DNA of 27,473 nucleotides from Branchiostoma floridae (GCF_000003815.2 NC_049980.1:11465663-11493135); one strand, 5' to 3'; positions 11,146-22,200 are shown, counted from the stretch's first letter. Notes: generated from the letters alone by a model not told the origin. A program made the numbers and translations.

Positions 11146-13371
11146 TACATATTTGTCATTTGATACTTAGAAATGAGTACCAACCAATAACCTTTTGCAT
11201 TTACTTTGAGTATCAAAAAGGAAAACCTGCAATGAGCACTCCGAAAAAAAAATAAGAGAAAAAATGGCAGAAGAACACAGGAGATGTAATAAAAATCTTG
11301 GACCTCATAAATGTCAGAAATGCACCTTTCAGGCAGCTAGTTTCGATGGATCAGTAGATGACAGGGGCAACGCATAACATCACTTTTGTCATCAGATAGA
11401 ATGCCATAAAAAGAGGGCAAAACGTCTCTTTGAACGATGAGGAATGTAATTATTTTCCAAAGACTCGTTCTTGAGTTATAGTTGTCCAGCTAATGAACGT
11501 TTTGTGTGCTAAAGTTGTTCTCTGGTTTGTGATGGATTGGATATGTTTGTAGACAGAGTGATGAAGACATGCGTTTTTTTTTCAAATACTCACGTCTGAG
11601 GTGTTCTGTCAAAATATCTATCCAACAAACCAAGTGTACGAGTTACGCACCTATTGTCTCAACACACGTTGTTATGACTGTCACATGTCCTAGATCTATA
11701 GATATGAACTGTTCGAAACGTGACGAGGGCATACTGAATCATTGGCCTTAGGACTCACGGGAATGCAGACACCAAATACGGTATCGATCGCGAGGTTATG
11801 CATTATCTGTTCAAGTGTCACTGTGAACCCCATTTGCTTACAGAGAGAAGATTTTGGTCCTTCATAAAAGAAGGACAGGGCCGCATATTGTACGCTTCAA
11901 TGACTGACGCAGAGCATGACGGTATATGGTTGTTACGAATTCCTTGTTGTAAAACTTATCATATTCCGAATTCGTTGAACGCGAAGGGAAGGACTATGGT
12001 TGGGGAAACAGCTACGGACACGACCTCTGCGTCATGAGACGGCATATTGGCTACCGTCATTTAAAGATTGATATCTATCATGTGTTGTAACTTTCACGCC
12101 AAATTTTGATAGAGGCATTACATTCAAGCTAGGAAGAATATTCCTTTGAAGTCAAGAGACAATTGTTCAGCTATATGGTATTTGGAGGTAGTACTTTGAT
12201 ATCGGACTTGTCTGTGAACTGTTGGCTCAAAGCTACGGTGAGATTTTTGTAACTTCTATTTTTGTATCAATAAACCTTTAAGGATACAATTGATTTGTTT
12301 TCTGTTTTCTGACTTGCTTGTGTGCTTTAACATGCAAATCTGAGCAAAGACCTCTGTACTGAAGAACAAGACACTTTAGTGCCCTCCCCCCCCAACAACA
12401 TTTTAGTGCCTGACTGTCAAACTGTCACGTCGAGCGTCTACGGAGGCCAGAGGTAATGGCAGATGTCCTGATAAAATCATCGATTACAACCTCTTCAGTC
12501 GAAAACACGCTCAAAGATGACGGATAAAGTCGCTTTGAAGTTGCTCCGTGCTAAACAAGTACAGAATTCCTCTCGTTGATAAGAAATTACTATGATAAAG
12601 ATAATACAAGCGCTTTAAAGGAGTCAGTAATGCAACAAATGCCCGGATGAAATCATATCGCAAAGGAGATGAATAATTCCTTTAGTATTTGTAACGATTT
12701 AATTTATTTCATTCTGGTTAAAAATCATCTTTATTACACACAAGATGAATACATACATACATGTATATATTACAAGCTAAAAACCTAGGACAGCCCTTTG
12801 TCTGTTCTCCAGGAGGGCGCAAGGTATTGAAAAGAAGTACAGTGACAGATTAAAATCGTTTAAAAACATTTTCGTCACATTTCATAAAATTTAGGCCCAG
12901 ATACATCGTATTTATTAATCTGTTTTTCACCGTGTTGCTTGTTGTGAGTTTGAAAAGTATTACGGTTATTTGAAACCAAAGAACATAAACTTCATTTGCA
13001 AGAGCGGTTAAAGTCACCAACATTTGCAACTGCACAGTAATCACTCTAAGCTTCGTTCAAGCACTTTGTTTGTCCCTATCAAGCTTTCATGTACTGTCGG
13101 AACTATAACGTCACATAGCAACGGTGATAACGCTATCGGCTTCCTCACACACATCTGGTGAACTCTGTCAGGTGGCCGCCATCACAGGGCTTTCAACGCT
13201 GCAGGGGGGTGGAGGGCAATGTGGGCAAATATTGACACTGCCGCGGCAATATGTCAGGTGCCATACTTCAGACAACAAATTACGGACACACAATATGTAA
13301 TGTAATAAGTGTATTGCATTAACTTTTTTCACCGATCAAGTCGATCGCTTGATGACGAAAGGCCTACATGT
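11146..13371. other. Putative 3' UTR of gene 2 and intergenic DNA
   Basis: Open frames here lack coding character and splice context. The first 1.1 kb up to the AATAAA at 12269 is a plausible 3' UTR. A short peptide around 11780-11870 (MHYLFKC then LLTERRFW) vaguely resembles the C-terminal Cys/His region of non-LTR reverse transcriptases, too weakly to call. The rest holds nothing I can name. Confidence 0.45.
12269..12274 (+). promoter_or_regulatory. Candidate polyadenylation signal for gene 2
   Basis: AATAAA about 1.12 kb after the gene 2 stop, followed by T/GT-rich sequence (TTGTTTTCTGTTTTCTGA and further GTGTGC), the arrangement expected of a cleavage site. Confidence 0.55.
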
Positions 13372-13547
13372 ACGTCACATTTCCAAACCGAGGCCCGGCC
13401 GGGCAGCTTTTGGAAACGAAAAAGTATGAAATAAAAGATAAGCTGCACATGACATAAAGAGAATAGTGGTGGGTATTATTTGTGTCTATCTTTTACGTAT
13501 ACACTTCTATTTTTCTTCGGCCGGGCCCCAGTTTTAAAATGTAACGT
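13372..13547. mobile_element. MITE-like element with terminal inverted repeats, copy 1
   Basis: The ends are inverted repeats: 13373-13401 (begins CGTCACATTT, ends GGCCCGGCCG) matches the reverse complement of 13518-13546 at 24 of 29 positions. The outermost A/T pair extends the match by one. The body is about 174 bp with no coding capacity. A second, internally shorter copy lies in the opposite orientation at 16502-16633. No convincing target-site duplication was found, so the superfamily is not assigned. Confidence 0.7.
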
Positions 13548-14076
13548 TAGCCTAACTGGCGGATACAAAGTGGCATGCGCAAACTAGAGATTTTGGTACA
13601 TGAAACAAATAGTTGCGTTTGGATTGATGAAAAGCTCCTGTTGCAGTCAACAAACTTTGGCCATATTTGCTGATCGCTACAAGCCAGAGACACAAGGATT
13701 TTTTTTACCTGAAAATCTACCACTTCACAGTGGATAGGGCTCGGGACCTACGAAAATCGGCCGATCTTTTAAAAATGGCTTTATGATCGAGAAAAGTTGG
13801 GACGCATTGCTCCCGAAAATGTCACTTAGAGGTCACAATCCTGTTAGCCAATCACTTTTCTGACTTTGTGACGGGGGTATCATGGCACAGATGTGGCAGA
13901 TCAAATGAAGTTGAGGGAAGAGAATGTTTCAACTGTGTACCTCAAGTATACGGGCCATGATAGACTCTCCTTGCTTCAACAACAAGAAAGTTACATTGTC
14001 CTCATGTTTTGTGAACTCCGTTTGAGTGAAATATTACGTACAACAAGCGAGTTAAAGCCACTCCAGAGATTTGTGG
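13548..14076. other. Intergenic, nothing recognised
   Basis: A 106-codon open frame begins at 13893, but it runs into the duplicated non-coding block and has no homologue among the neighbours, so it is not called. Confidence 0.5.
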
Positions 14077-14588
14077 TTTCGAAAAGTTTTAATGAATCTT
14101 TTGCCTTATCAATTCGATTATATGGATGGCGTACTGTGGGAACTCCAAAACTGACGCGAGCGTGCGAAGAAAAAAAATGGTCCTCCCAAAAGTTGCCTTG
14201 TTATGAAATCTAAGTGGGCAGGAAGGTTGAAAACCTGACGGAGTATGGTATGTTGAACGACAGATTCTTAATTTTACAATTCATCTTCTTCGTTGATTTT
14301 GACATTGACGTTGGTATTCTGCAACATTAGTCTCCCGGTATTTTTCTTGCAATTTGCGGCATACATTTGCTCATTTGTAGTTGCTTTGTGCGATTTAGAG
14401 TATGGTCGGAATGGGCGAAATTTGATGCGCGCAAGAATGTCACCAACCCAATCAATATAGCCTAACGAATACTTCTCAATTGAAATCTGAATCTTTTTAA
14501 TGCAGATGCAGTGTGACTGTGGAATAGGCGTAATAAAAGAAATGCATGGCAACTACACAAGTTCATATGTGTTACCATACACGTAATT
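14077..14588. repeat. Diverged duplicated block, copy 2 (upstream of gene 3)
   Basis: Partner of 2065-2596, same orientation. It ends about 550 bp before the gene 3 start, whereas copy 1 ends about 135 bp before the gene 1 start. The two are clearly related but have many substitutions and small indels. Confidence 0.7.
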
Positions 14589-15033
14589 ATCAAAATAAGT
14601 AAATATAGAAACGCGAAATTACTAAATAAAAGCGACACCAAGCGAGTTAGTCTGGTATTTCATATCGATGATCCTATTCATATCTTATCCATGTCTTATA
14701 GATTTGGAATTTTTTAGGGAGTTTCATCTGACGACAGCATATTTTACACAGCTGACCAATGTGACTTATGTCACTTTGTAAACTACTTCACGAACCTTGA
14801 GTGGCAGATTGGTGCAATAACTTGATAAATCAAAGTCGCGCGTGTCGGGAGACAAAGGAAAGATGACACATTATACATACTTCACTGTTCCCGACATATA
14901 GAGAGGTTCCATAAAGCAACATAATAATTTAGTGCAAACACTAGAGATGGCGTCGGCATAGAAAGCGCATGATAATGTTTCCACGGTAATGTGCAAATGT
15001 TTAGAAAAACAACAACGTTACCAAGAGAGACGT

Positions 15034-15042
15034 TATATATAA
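15034..15042 (+). promoter_or_regulatory. Candidate TATA box of gene 3
   Basis: TATATATAA (T at 15034) lies 107 bp before the proposed ATG at 15141, nearly the same spacing as the candidate TATA box of gene 2. The flanking 14589-15140 has no other recognised element. Confidence 0.4.
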
Positions 15043-15140
15043 CGATGTTTTTAAAGAGCAGTGCAGATGTGGATAAAACGCACAGAAGCTACAAGGTTTT
15101 TTTTTCAATCGCAAAACTCTTCAAAGGTTCATTTACGAAT

Positions 15141-17054
15141 ATGAAGTTCCTGGCAATATCTGCTATTCTTTTATTATTGAGTTGGCAATGTGAATCTCAG
15201 ACGACTGCGGGCACAGGTAATTCAACAATAACTAATGGTAGGTAGCGTCGCTTTGTTCACTCTACAATGTTCTGCGTTTTTAAGAAAATGATCGTGGTCT
15301 ATTGCCCGGGCGCTTTTTACAAAGATGAAAAAGCGTCATCTTGGTAAAAAATGAGAATGACATAGTACAGGAAAGAAGTAAGACATACAATATGTGTGCT
15401 TTGACATCTTTGGCGAAATAAGTGCTGTTTCATGACACCTGTTATGTTCATATAGTAACAGCTACAGGTGGCATGACCATTCCAGCTGCAAGTGGAATGA
15501 CGACCCCAGGTGCAGGTGTGACGACGACTCCAGTTGCAGGTGTAGCGACTAGCCCAGGTGCAGGTGTAATGACGACAGCTGCAGGTGGCGTGACAGCAGT
15601 CACAGGTCAACCCGTAACGTCCAGCGGTGTAGGGACTACAGATACCTCTAACGTTACGTCGGGAACGTCTGCAGTGACAGGCAAAGGTAGGGAAACACGG
15701 CTCTTCAGGTGTCTTTAGTTGTTTGGAGGTGCACATTAAAAAATTATTGCTNNNNNNNNNNNNNNNNNNNNNNNNNNNNNNNNNNNNNNNNNNNNNNNNN
15801 NNNNNNNNNNNNNNNNNNNNNNNNNNNNNNNNNNNNNNNNNNNNNNNNNNNCCTCCCTATACGAACGCATTCTCATTGGTCACTGTACTGTTTAGATGTT
15901 GCTATCAAATGTCAGTTGCCATTTTACTTCACTATTTAAATTTCTACTGACTTTGTAGACTAGATGCGCTTGACATACATTTGAAAGTACTTCTTTTGCT
16001 GATCTAATGTAGAAACGCTTTTGGAACTGTCACTGCGCCCACTTTTCTCAATGATTATGGCATCATCTCATAGTGGCCATTGAATGCCAATATCAAGGTC
16101 AAATAGAGTAGGCGAATATTTGTCGTGTTGGAGAAATATCTATCGGCCGTGCCCACTTTTCTGTTGCATAATTATACTTTTCTTCTTCTGTGTACAGATG
16201 TGAGTACAGTGGCACCCACAGTTTGTACAAAGGTATGCATGGACCCCCAGGACAAGCCTTGTGTGGAATCAGACGCCAACTGTACCTGTAACGAAACGTG
16301 CAGCGAGGTGGGGAAACCCTCCCCGCAGTCAGGCGGACTGTCCGGCGGGGAGATAGCGGGGGTCGCCGTCGGTGCCGTGGCCGGAGTCGTTCTGATCGGA
16401 GCAGTGGCGGCTGCACTGGTCACGTGTAAGAAGAAGAAAGGAAGGTAAAGTCACGCGCGTTCCTTCTAATGTGTTACATCAAGTGAAAATCTGTATCGCC
16501 ACAGTACATTTTTCAGTGATATAGGGCCCGGTAAGGCTAATATCACATTTCTTTGGTGTCTTTTATATCATACTTTTCGTTCCCGAAAGCTGCCCGTCCA
16601 GGCCCTGGTTTGGAAATAGTTGGAAATGTGACGTGTTCCTAGCACATGTCTTACGGACATTCTTGGAATAGTCGTGTATATCTCCTGTTTAAGTTTAACC
16701 TATTGGCACGGAAAGCGCTGTATTAGATCCTTGTCGGCGGTTGGTCCTGTTTGGCAATTCTACATCATCAAATCGTACGATGACCTATGGCGAATGTGAC
16801 AGCGCAGTAAATAAAATGTTTGACTGCGTTTGTTCAGTGGCGATGATATACATTCACATCAGTTGTTTAAGCAATACGTGTACGATACGTATACACGGCC
16901 AGTGCTGAGTCAAGATGTGGATAAAAACGAGACAACAATTTGACGAAACCTTCGTAATTGCTATATATTGTTCTGTTTCAGATCGGTGTCGCCCAACTCT
17001 CGTACGGCTATGGTAGAGGAGGGTAGCAATGGAGAGCAACAGGTAGACGGTTGA
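15141..17054 (+). CDS. Gene 3: mucin-like type I membrane protein, paralogue of gene 2, with an assembly gap inside
   Basis: Exons 15141-15216, 15456-15686, 16198-16444 and 16982-17054 join in frame (phases 1, 1, 2) to give 208 residues. A second donor at 15237/15238, also phase 1, would add seven residues (215 aa). The signal peptide begins MKFLAISAILLLLSW. The ectodomain (about 26-102) is Thr/Gly/Ala-rich with five 8-residue repeats like PGAGVTTT. Residues 112-137 hold the same six-cysteine spacing as gene 2, including DANCTC. A Gly/Ala/Val-rich transmembrane helix (about 155-178) with small-xxx-small spacing is followed by CKKKKGR, and a 23-residue tail ends QQVDG. Unlike gene 2, the motif and helix share one exon. 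The 100-N gap lies in the intron after the repeat exon. A missing phase 1-1 exon there would keep the frame, so the length is a minimum. Confidence 0.75.
15482..15601 (+). repeat. Coding repeat of gene 3, 24-bp unit, five copies
   Basis: Five imperfect 8-codon units (such as PGAGVTTT, PVAGVATS, PGAGVMTT). It differs in sequence and period from the 45-bp unit of gene 1, so the Thr-rich stalks have arisen or diverged separately. Confidence 0.8.
15752..15851. other. Assembly gap of exactly 100 N
   Basis: A run of exactly 100 N is usually a placeholder for a gap of unknown size. It lies in an intron of gene 3 and could hide sequence, including an exon. Confidence 0.97.
16445..16981 (+). other. 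Last intron of gene 3
   Basis: The donor is AAG|GTAAAG and the acceptor TTCTGTTTCAG, phase 2 as at the other post-membrane junctions. It carries the inverted MITE-like copy described at 16502-16633. Confidence 0.75.
16502..16633. mobile_element. MITE-like element, copy 2, inverted and internally shortened
   Basis: The reverse complement matches 13372-13547: it begins CGTCACATTTCCAA, then GGGCAGCTTT, GAACGAAAAGTATGA, TATAAAAGA, and near the other end CTTACCGGGCCC and AAAAATGTAC. The central part is shorter and a short insertion is present near one end. It lies in the last intron of gene 3. Confidence 0.65.
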
Positions 17055-19285
17055 ACTGAAAGGATAAAAAACACACACACACACACAAATAAATGAGGAC
17101 TTGTTTATGATTAATATTTTTGGGCGTTCCAAGTGATTTGTTAATTGTTTATCGACGACTTTTTGCGTGCGAAATAGCTCCAAGAGTAAAACATAGTGAG
17201 ATACATATGCTATCTCACTCGTCAGTGTGTATCTTTGTGACGTCTTTAGTTAATATAAAGATGAAGGCCCAAGTTTAACTGTACTCGTGAGGACCTTAAA
17301 ACATTTACACAAGTCCAGAGACCGGTGACGACCTAATTTGGACCGGATATAGCTGAGTTTGATTAGATACATCTAGGTTATTTTGAAAGAGAAAAGACAT
17401 ATTTTGATATTTTTGATATAAATATCGCATCGGTTTAGATGACTAGTTGGCATGTAATGTTGATTTACTGGTCTAGTGTGTATTAATATTAGTGATGTAT
17501 CTCTTGAGAGTCATCTTTGCTATGTAAATATTGACATTGTATCTCATGATCAGCGCATGTATGATGTTCGTTGAAAATCCAGGACGTTGTTATTAATGAG
17601 GTCATCTTTTCTATGACTCTTTGGACCATGACGGCCGAAACGGTTGCTGTTGATGAAACAATTTATACACAGAACACGTATGGCTTCCTTATTAGTTGTT
17701 GACAGAAAGGAACAAAAACTCGCTATATAGAAAAGATTAAGAAAACTTTTCACCGAGTCGGTCGGAGATGTCAAAAGATGAAGAAAAGAAACATCTGAAT
17801 CAAGAAATAAATTGTGTCAATTTTAATTGGATGGTTAGAATGTATGTTATTATTTCTGTGTTTTTTTGTACAAAGCTTTTGGTGCTATTTGTTTCAATTT
17901 CTGTACCTCAGCTAAAGTTTTTGAATCCCAGCTGCGCTTTGATGCTAATATGTGATAGTGGATGTCCTGATAAAATTAAACGACCAAAGAATACTTTACG
18001 GCAGTCATGGGCAGTATACATGGGCCAAAACAGTATGTATTATCCACTGCTTTGATCCATGGATGTCTTTTCATACAGTACTTTTGTTAATTACTGACTC
18101 TGCATTCAATTGCTCTTTCAATGTTGAATCTCTCTCACAAGTACATCTGGAATGCAACCTTGAAATGCCCGATGGTGTGTTAGGTTGGTTAGTATAAAAC
18201 CGATAAAGGTAATATTTCATAGCTATAAAGCTGCCTATTGTTCTAATGGGTACAGGTAAATGTCAGCTGCGTGCAGGTATTGCATGACTCGTAAACTATG
18301 GTGTATTGACAGCTGACGGCCCCAATGCAGTTCGTAAACTTTCCGATAGATGGTGCACTTCTACCACCTGAACTATGCATCTCGGTTCATCCTGAATCTT
18401 GTATTGTCGATTTTATTGTATCCATTTTAGATCACGATAGGTCTACATTGATGAGAGAGACCAGACTATGATCAGACTATAACCAAGACATCGCACTTCG
18501 ATGCGACTCAATGTTACGGTCTACTTGAGGCCACGTTCTTATATCTATCTCGCATAGGAGTACGTGTGTGTATTTGCTTTAGGCTTAACGTTCCTGGGAA
18601 ACAGAGAAATGTAGCCACTAAAGGGCAGTGGTGTGTTGGCGTGAATGGTCACGAGCTAGACGTGGGGTGATATCATAAATATCTCAAATCTGCTTCCTTT
18701 TGCTACCTTAGTTGGTACTCTATTATCATGATTGGTGACATACAATTCGCATATTGATGACACATGACACCTACTCTGGTCATTTCCCTCCGGATCCAGT
18801 CTGTTTCCTTCTTCTCCTGAAGTGGAGGAATAGAAGCACCAATTTAAAGTTCAAAGTAGAACCAAACATTTGAGTCATGCAGGCGCCGTCAGACACTACT
18901 CAGAAGCGCCGACGAAAGGTCACTAACGTTTGTTTCAGACTTACAAAAGGTTGAATGGACGTGAGCTGACAACAGAACATTCCCTGACCAATGGTGTTAC
19001 ACACGAGACTGAACTCTGACACGATCTGAACGGACTGTAGTTCACTAGAGGTTAATAGGAGAGCTTGTGCACACAACTACTGCAAATATCGTCTGAAAGG
19101 AACTGTTTACACATCCCATACGCCCACAAATGGCGGTACAACGCGCGGTACCAGTACGATACTAACGGTACATGATACATGTTATTACAGGGATATTGCC
19201 TCTAAACTAAATCGTAATCTATTGATTACGCCTTAAAGATGTGTACAGACATATCTTGAGATGTGGTCGCACCGTCGGCGTCAAC
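17055..19285. other. Putative 3' UTR of gene 3 and intergenic DNA
   Basis: It contains an (AC)8 microsatellite (17071-17086), AATAAA hexamers at 17088-17093 and 17806-17811 (the second followed by GT/T-rich sequence), and no convincing exon. A 95-codon frame at 17768-18055 is AT-driven and has no supporting feature. No TATA-like element is seen just before gene 4. Confidence 0.45.
17088..17093 (+). promoter_or_regulatory. Candidate polyadenylation signal for gene 3 (proximal)
   Basis: AATAAA only 34 bp after the stop codon, directly after the (AC)8 run. A second AATAAA at 17806, with a better GT-rich downstream context, could give a 0.75-kb 3' UTR instead. Confidence 0.35.
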
Positions 19286-22200
19286 ATGTCTGAAACTGTG
19301 AGCTGGACTATTCTTCTTTTGTTCACCTGGGTGTCAGGAAGTCATGGGCAAGGTAACATTTCCGTTATAACATACAGTTTGAATGTTTACAATGTGTAAA
19401 TTTTTGACTTGGCATATCGTTGGACACAATATTTCATATTCAGGTAAGATTTAACAAAAAAAGTGATCCCTTTACTAAGTTATCCTTTCTCGTAAGGTCA
19501 TGGTGCCATCAAGTGATCTTGTGGCGAAAACTTTTAGGCAGGATGTTATCCTTTTGGTGGCAAATCTCCTACCAAACGGGTTGTGAACTACATGTTATTT
19601 GAACCTTGCAATCTGACATACTACTTATGTTCCTCTTCTTTTGCATCCTGTATAAACGACCTTATCTTGATAATAGTAAAAATACTTATGTATGTCTGTA
19701 TAGCAGCTTTACAATACATTGGGAGTGCGAAATGGACTTTGGCAGTGTTTAGGCTGATATCCCGGTAAGGTGACACGGGGAGCTTCTGTCAAAAATTGCG
19801 GATCTGTAACATTACGTCATTGTTTATCTTTGCCTATGGAGCATGGCCATGGGTCATGGTACTACACGTGAATCACAGTCTTACGATCGTCGTACTACGC
19901 GTACGTGTCCTGTTTTTCTTGTGCATACATTAGATCCCTTGTTGTCAATGGTTGGTTCTGTCCCAACCTGCTCGAAATTCTACGACATCAAAATGGTACC
20001 AAGACTTTCGACGAATGTGACCGCTCCGTTAGTAAAGACAGTTGACCAACATCATAATGTTCCTCACATTTCATATTTCAGAGCTGCGGAGGGGAGGGGG
20101 GGCTCAAATCAGTCGTGCTTTTGAATCTCTTCATTTCATCTTCCACAGAACGGAATCCCTGCGTACACACCATCTATCAATACTTTAAGGCCAAGTCACA
20201 TCCGTGGTACAATCGTCGTACTATAAAAAAAACTGGACAATCTTGCTTGTGTCGTAGACTCAATCTGTCTTCTTACGAAAAAGGTTGTCTTACATCCTTG
20301 TCGGTGCGCTGTTTCGCCAATGTCTACTTGAAAATACTACTACATGAAAATCGTACAACGGTCTACAACGAATGATCACACTGTTACTGTTGAGCCTTTT
20401 TTTCAGATTGATCCCAACCATTATCTTCTACTACCGTTGCACACATGTAACGTAGACTTAACAGTATCTTATCTTTGAATCTTTACTGTCCTTTATTCTG
20501 ATGTTAAACAGATCTGGACACCATGACCCTTCCCCCGGAGCTGTTAGAGGAGATAAGAGTGAGCATCGCTGACAGTCAGATCACAGTCACTAACGTTATC
20601 CAGGGCCTGGTGGCCGTGGCTGTGTACCTCGTCATTGTAGGTCTCCTGTTGGGACTCAACCACTTCAGATGGGAGAGGTAAGTCTTTTTTTATTTACTTT
20701 TGAACGGTGATCAGTTTGAATTTGTTGAGAGGAAGCAATGGCTCAATGCAATTTGTATGAGAAAGGAATTGCTACAAAATGACAACCTCATTGTTTGCAG
20801 ATTCATGACACCGGCGAGACATAACATCAAGTTTTATTGCACACTAATGTTTGTATTTGTATTTGTCCGTTTACTGAGTTCTGGAAGAATAGCCCCATTA
20901 GGGGCTCAAGGACATGTCAGTAAACGCAATAAACTAAGAATTGACTTTCAAACCCTCCTGAAATGTTGAATGTAGAAGAACAAAGACAATTTTCTTTGTT
21001 GTTTAAACTAACTTCGGGTATCTTTACTTAAGAGTCAAAGTATGATAAATGCTATCATAACTATACTCTTTTTATGCTTATTCAAAAGCGCAAAATGACG
21101 CAATTTAACTTAATTGGTAGACATAAAGATATGGCAAGTCAAGTTACTGGACTTTCTATTTCACAGACGATCATGGCATCTTTGAACTCAAAGAAAAAAC
21201 AATACCATTATGACATTTTCTCTTTCCCTGAAATAAAGGAGACACAGAGAATCCCAGATGCGAAAAATTAGCATGAATCGGATGACAGTGCTGGAACAGC
21301 CGCCATTTTCTCCGAAAAATGGCGAAGTACATGTACAACATCGGGAAGAAAACCTTCCGGACCATGACAAAATTCAAGGCCTGGAACTTCCTACAGTGTC
21401 CGAAAGGGTCGAACGTTTCGATCGGCATAAAGAATCTCAACCGTCTACGTACGAGGAGCATGGTACCCAGGAGGACATTGTGATAAAGATGAAGCTTCCG
21501 TCGAAATCTTATCCAACAAGGTATACATTTTTTTTACAAAACATATACACTGGAACAAGAAACGTCACTTCATTTCCACATGACTAAGCTGTACGCCATA
21601 TATTACACAGACATATAGGAGACATCAACAGAACGGTACAAAGTAGAAAGCCCGATAAAAACGCCGAAAATAACGTTAAAGAAACAGCCGGAGCCAAACC
21701 TCTGCTTGGTGAGTAATAAAAATAAAAAGACATATATAGCGTGCTACCATGCGTGATGTACTTTTGGAGTTTACCTAATAGAATAGATGTCTGCGCCCAT
21801 CTACTGATTCATTATCTGTTGCATACAATATATTAGGTATGTCTATGACAACCCGGGTCTGGAAAGTGTAGAATCTGAGGAAGAACGGCCAAGGTTAGTA
21901 CTTTAAGAACCTTTTAACCGAATTGTAGTGAGACTAGCAAATGTTTCTTAAAAATGATTTCCGAGATAAACCCTCTCCTCGTCCTATCAATAGACGCACG
22001 TTGTGGAGGATTTGGTTGAAGGACAGCAGATCATCAATATCATCCAGTGATTCTGACAAGGATCTATCTCTAGATGATGTCACAATAACAATGATGGAAT
22101 TTGTCTAGTGAACGATTAACTGCTACTTCAAGTGGCTCTCTTCTTCTTTGCCCTCAGCCCATTCAAACACTGGGAGCGTGACTCGGAGCTCGAGGACTAC

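Noticed and set aside
11740-11880. Possible remnant of a non-LTR reverse transcriptase C-terminus (MHYLFKC then LLTERRFW)
   Set aside because: The resemblance is to a short general pattern, the upstream cysteines are missing and no other retrotransposon sequence is nearby. A TBLASTN search of 11700-12040 against retrotransposon proteins would settle it.
13893-14213. 106-codon open frame
   Set aside because: It runs into the duplicated block, whose other copy at 2065-2596 is not open in the same way, and no splice or signal feature supports it.
17768-18055. 95-codon open frame with a hydrophobic stretch
   Set aside because: AT-rich, poor start context, inside a likely 3' UTR, no family trait such as a phase-compatible splice site.
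19843-20375. Open frames in intron 1 of gene 4 that might be an extra ectodomain exon
   Set aside because: No pair of splice sites in phase 1-1 encloses a clean frame, and composition is unlike the Thr-rich stalks or the gene 5 counterpart, which has no such exon.
21152-21190. Strong-looking acceptor (TTCTATTTCACAG) as start of gene 4 exon 3
   Set aside because: In the phase required by the preceding exon it meets a TGA after a few codons. The acceptor ending at 21247 keeps the frame.
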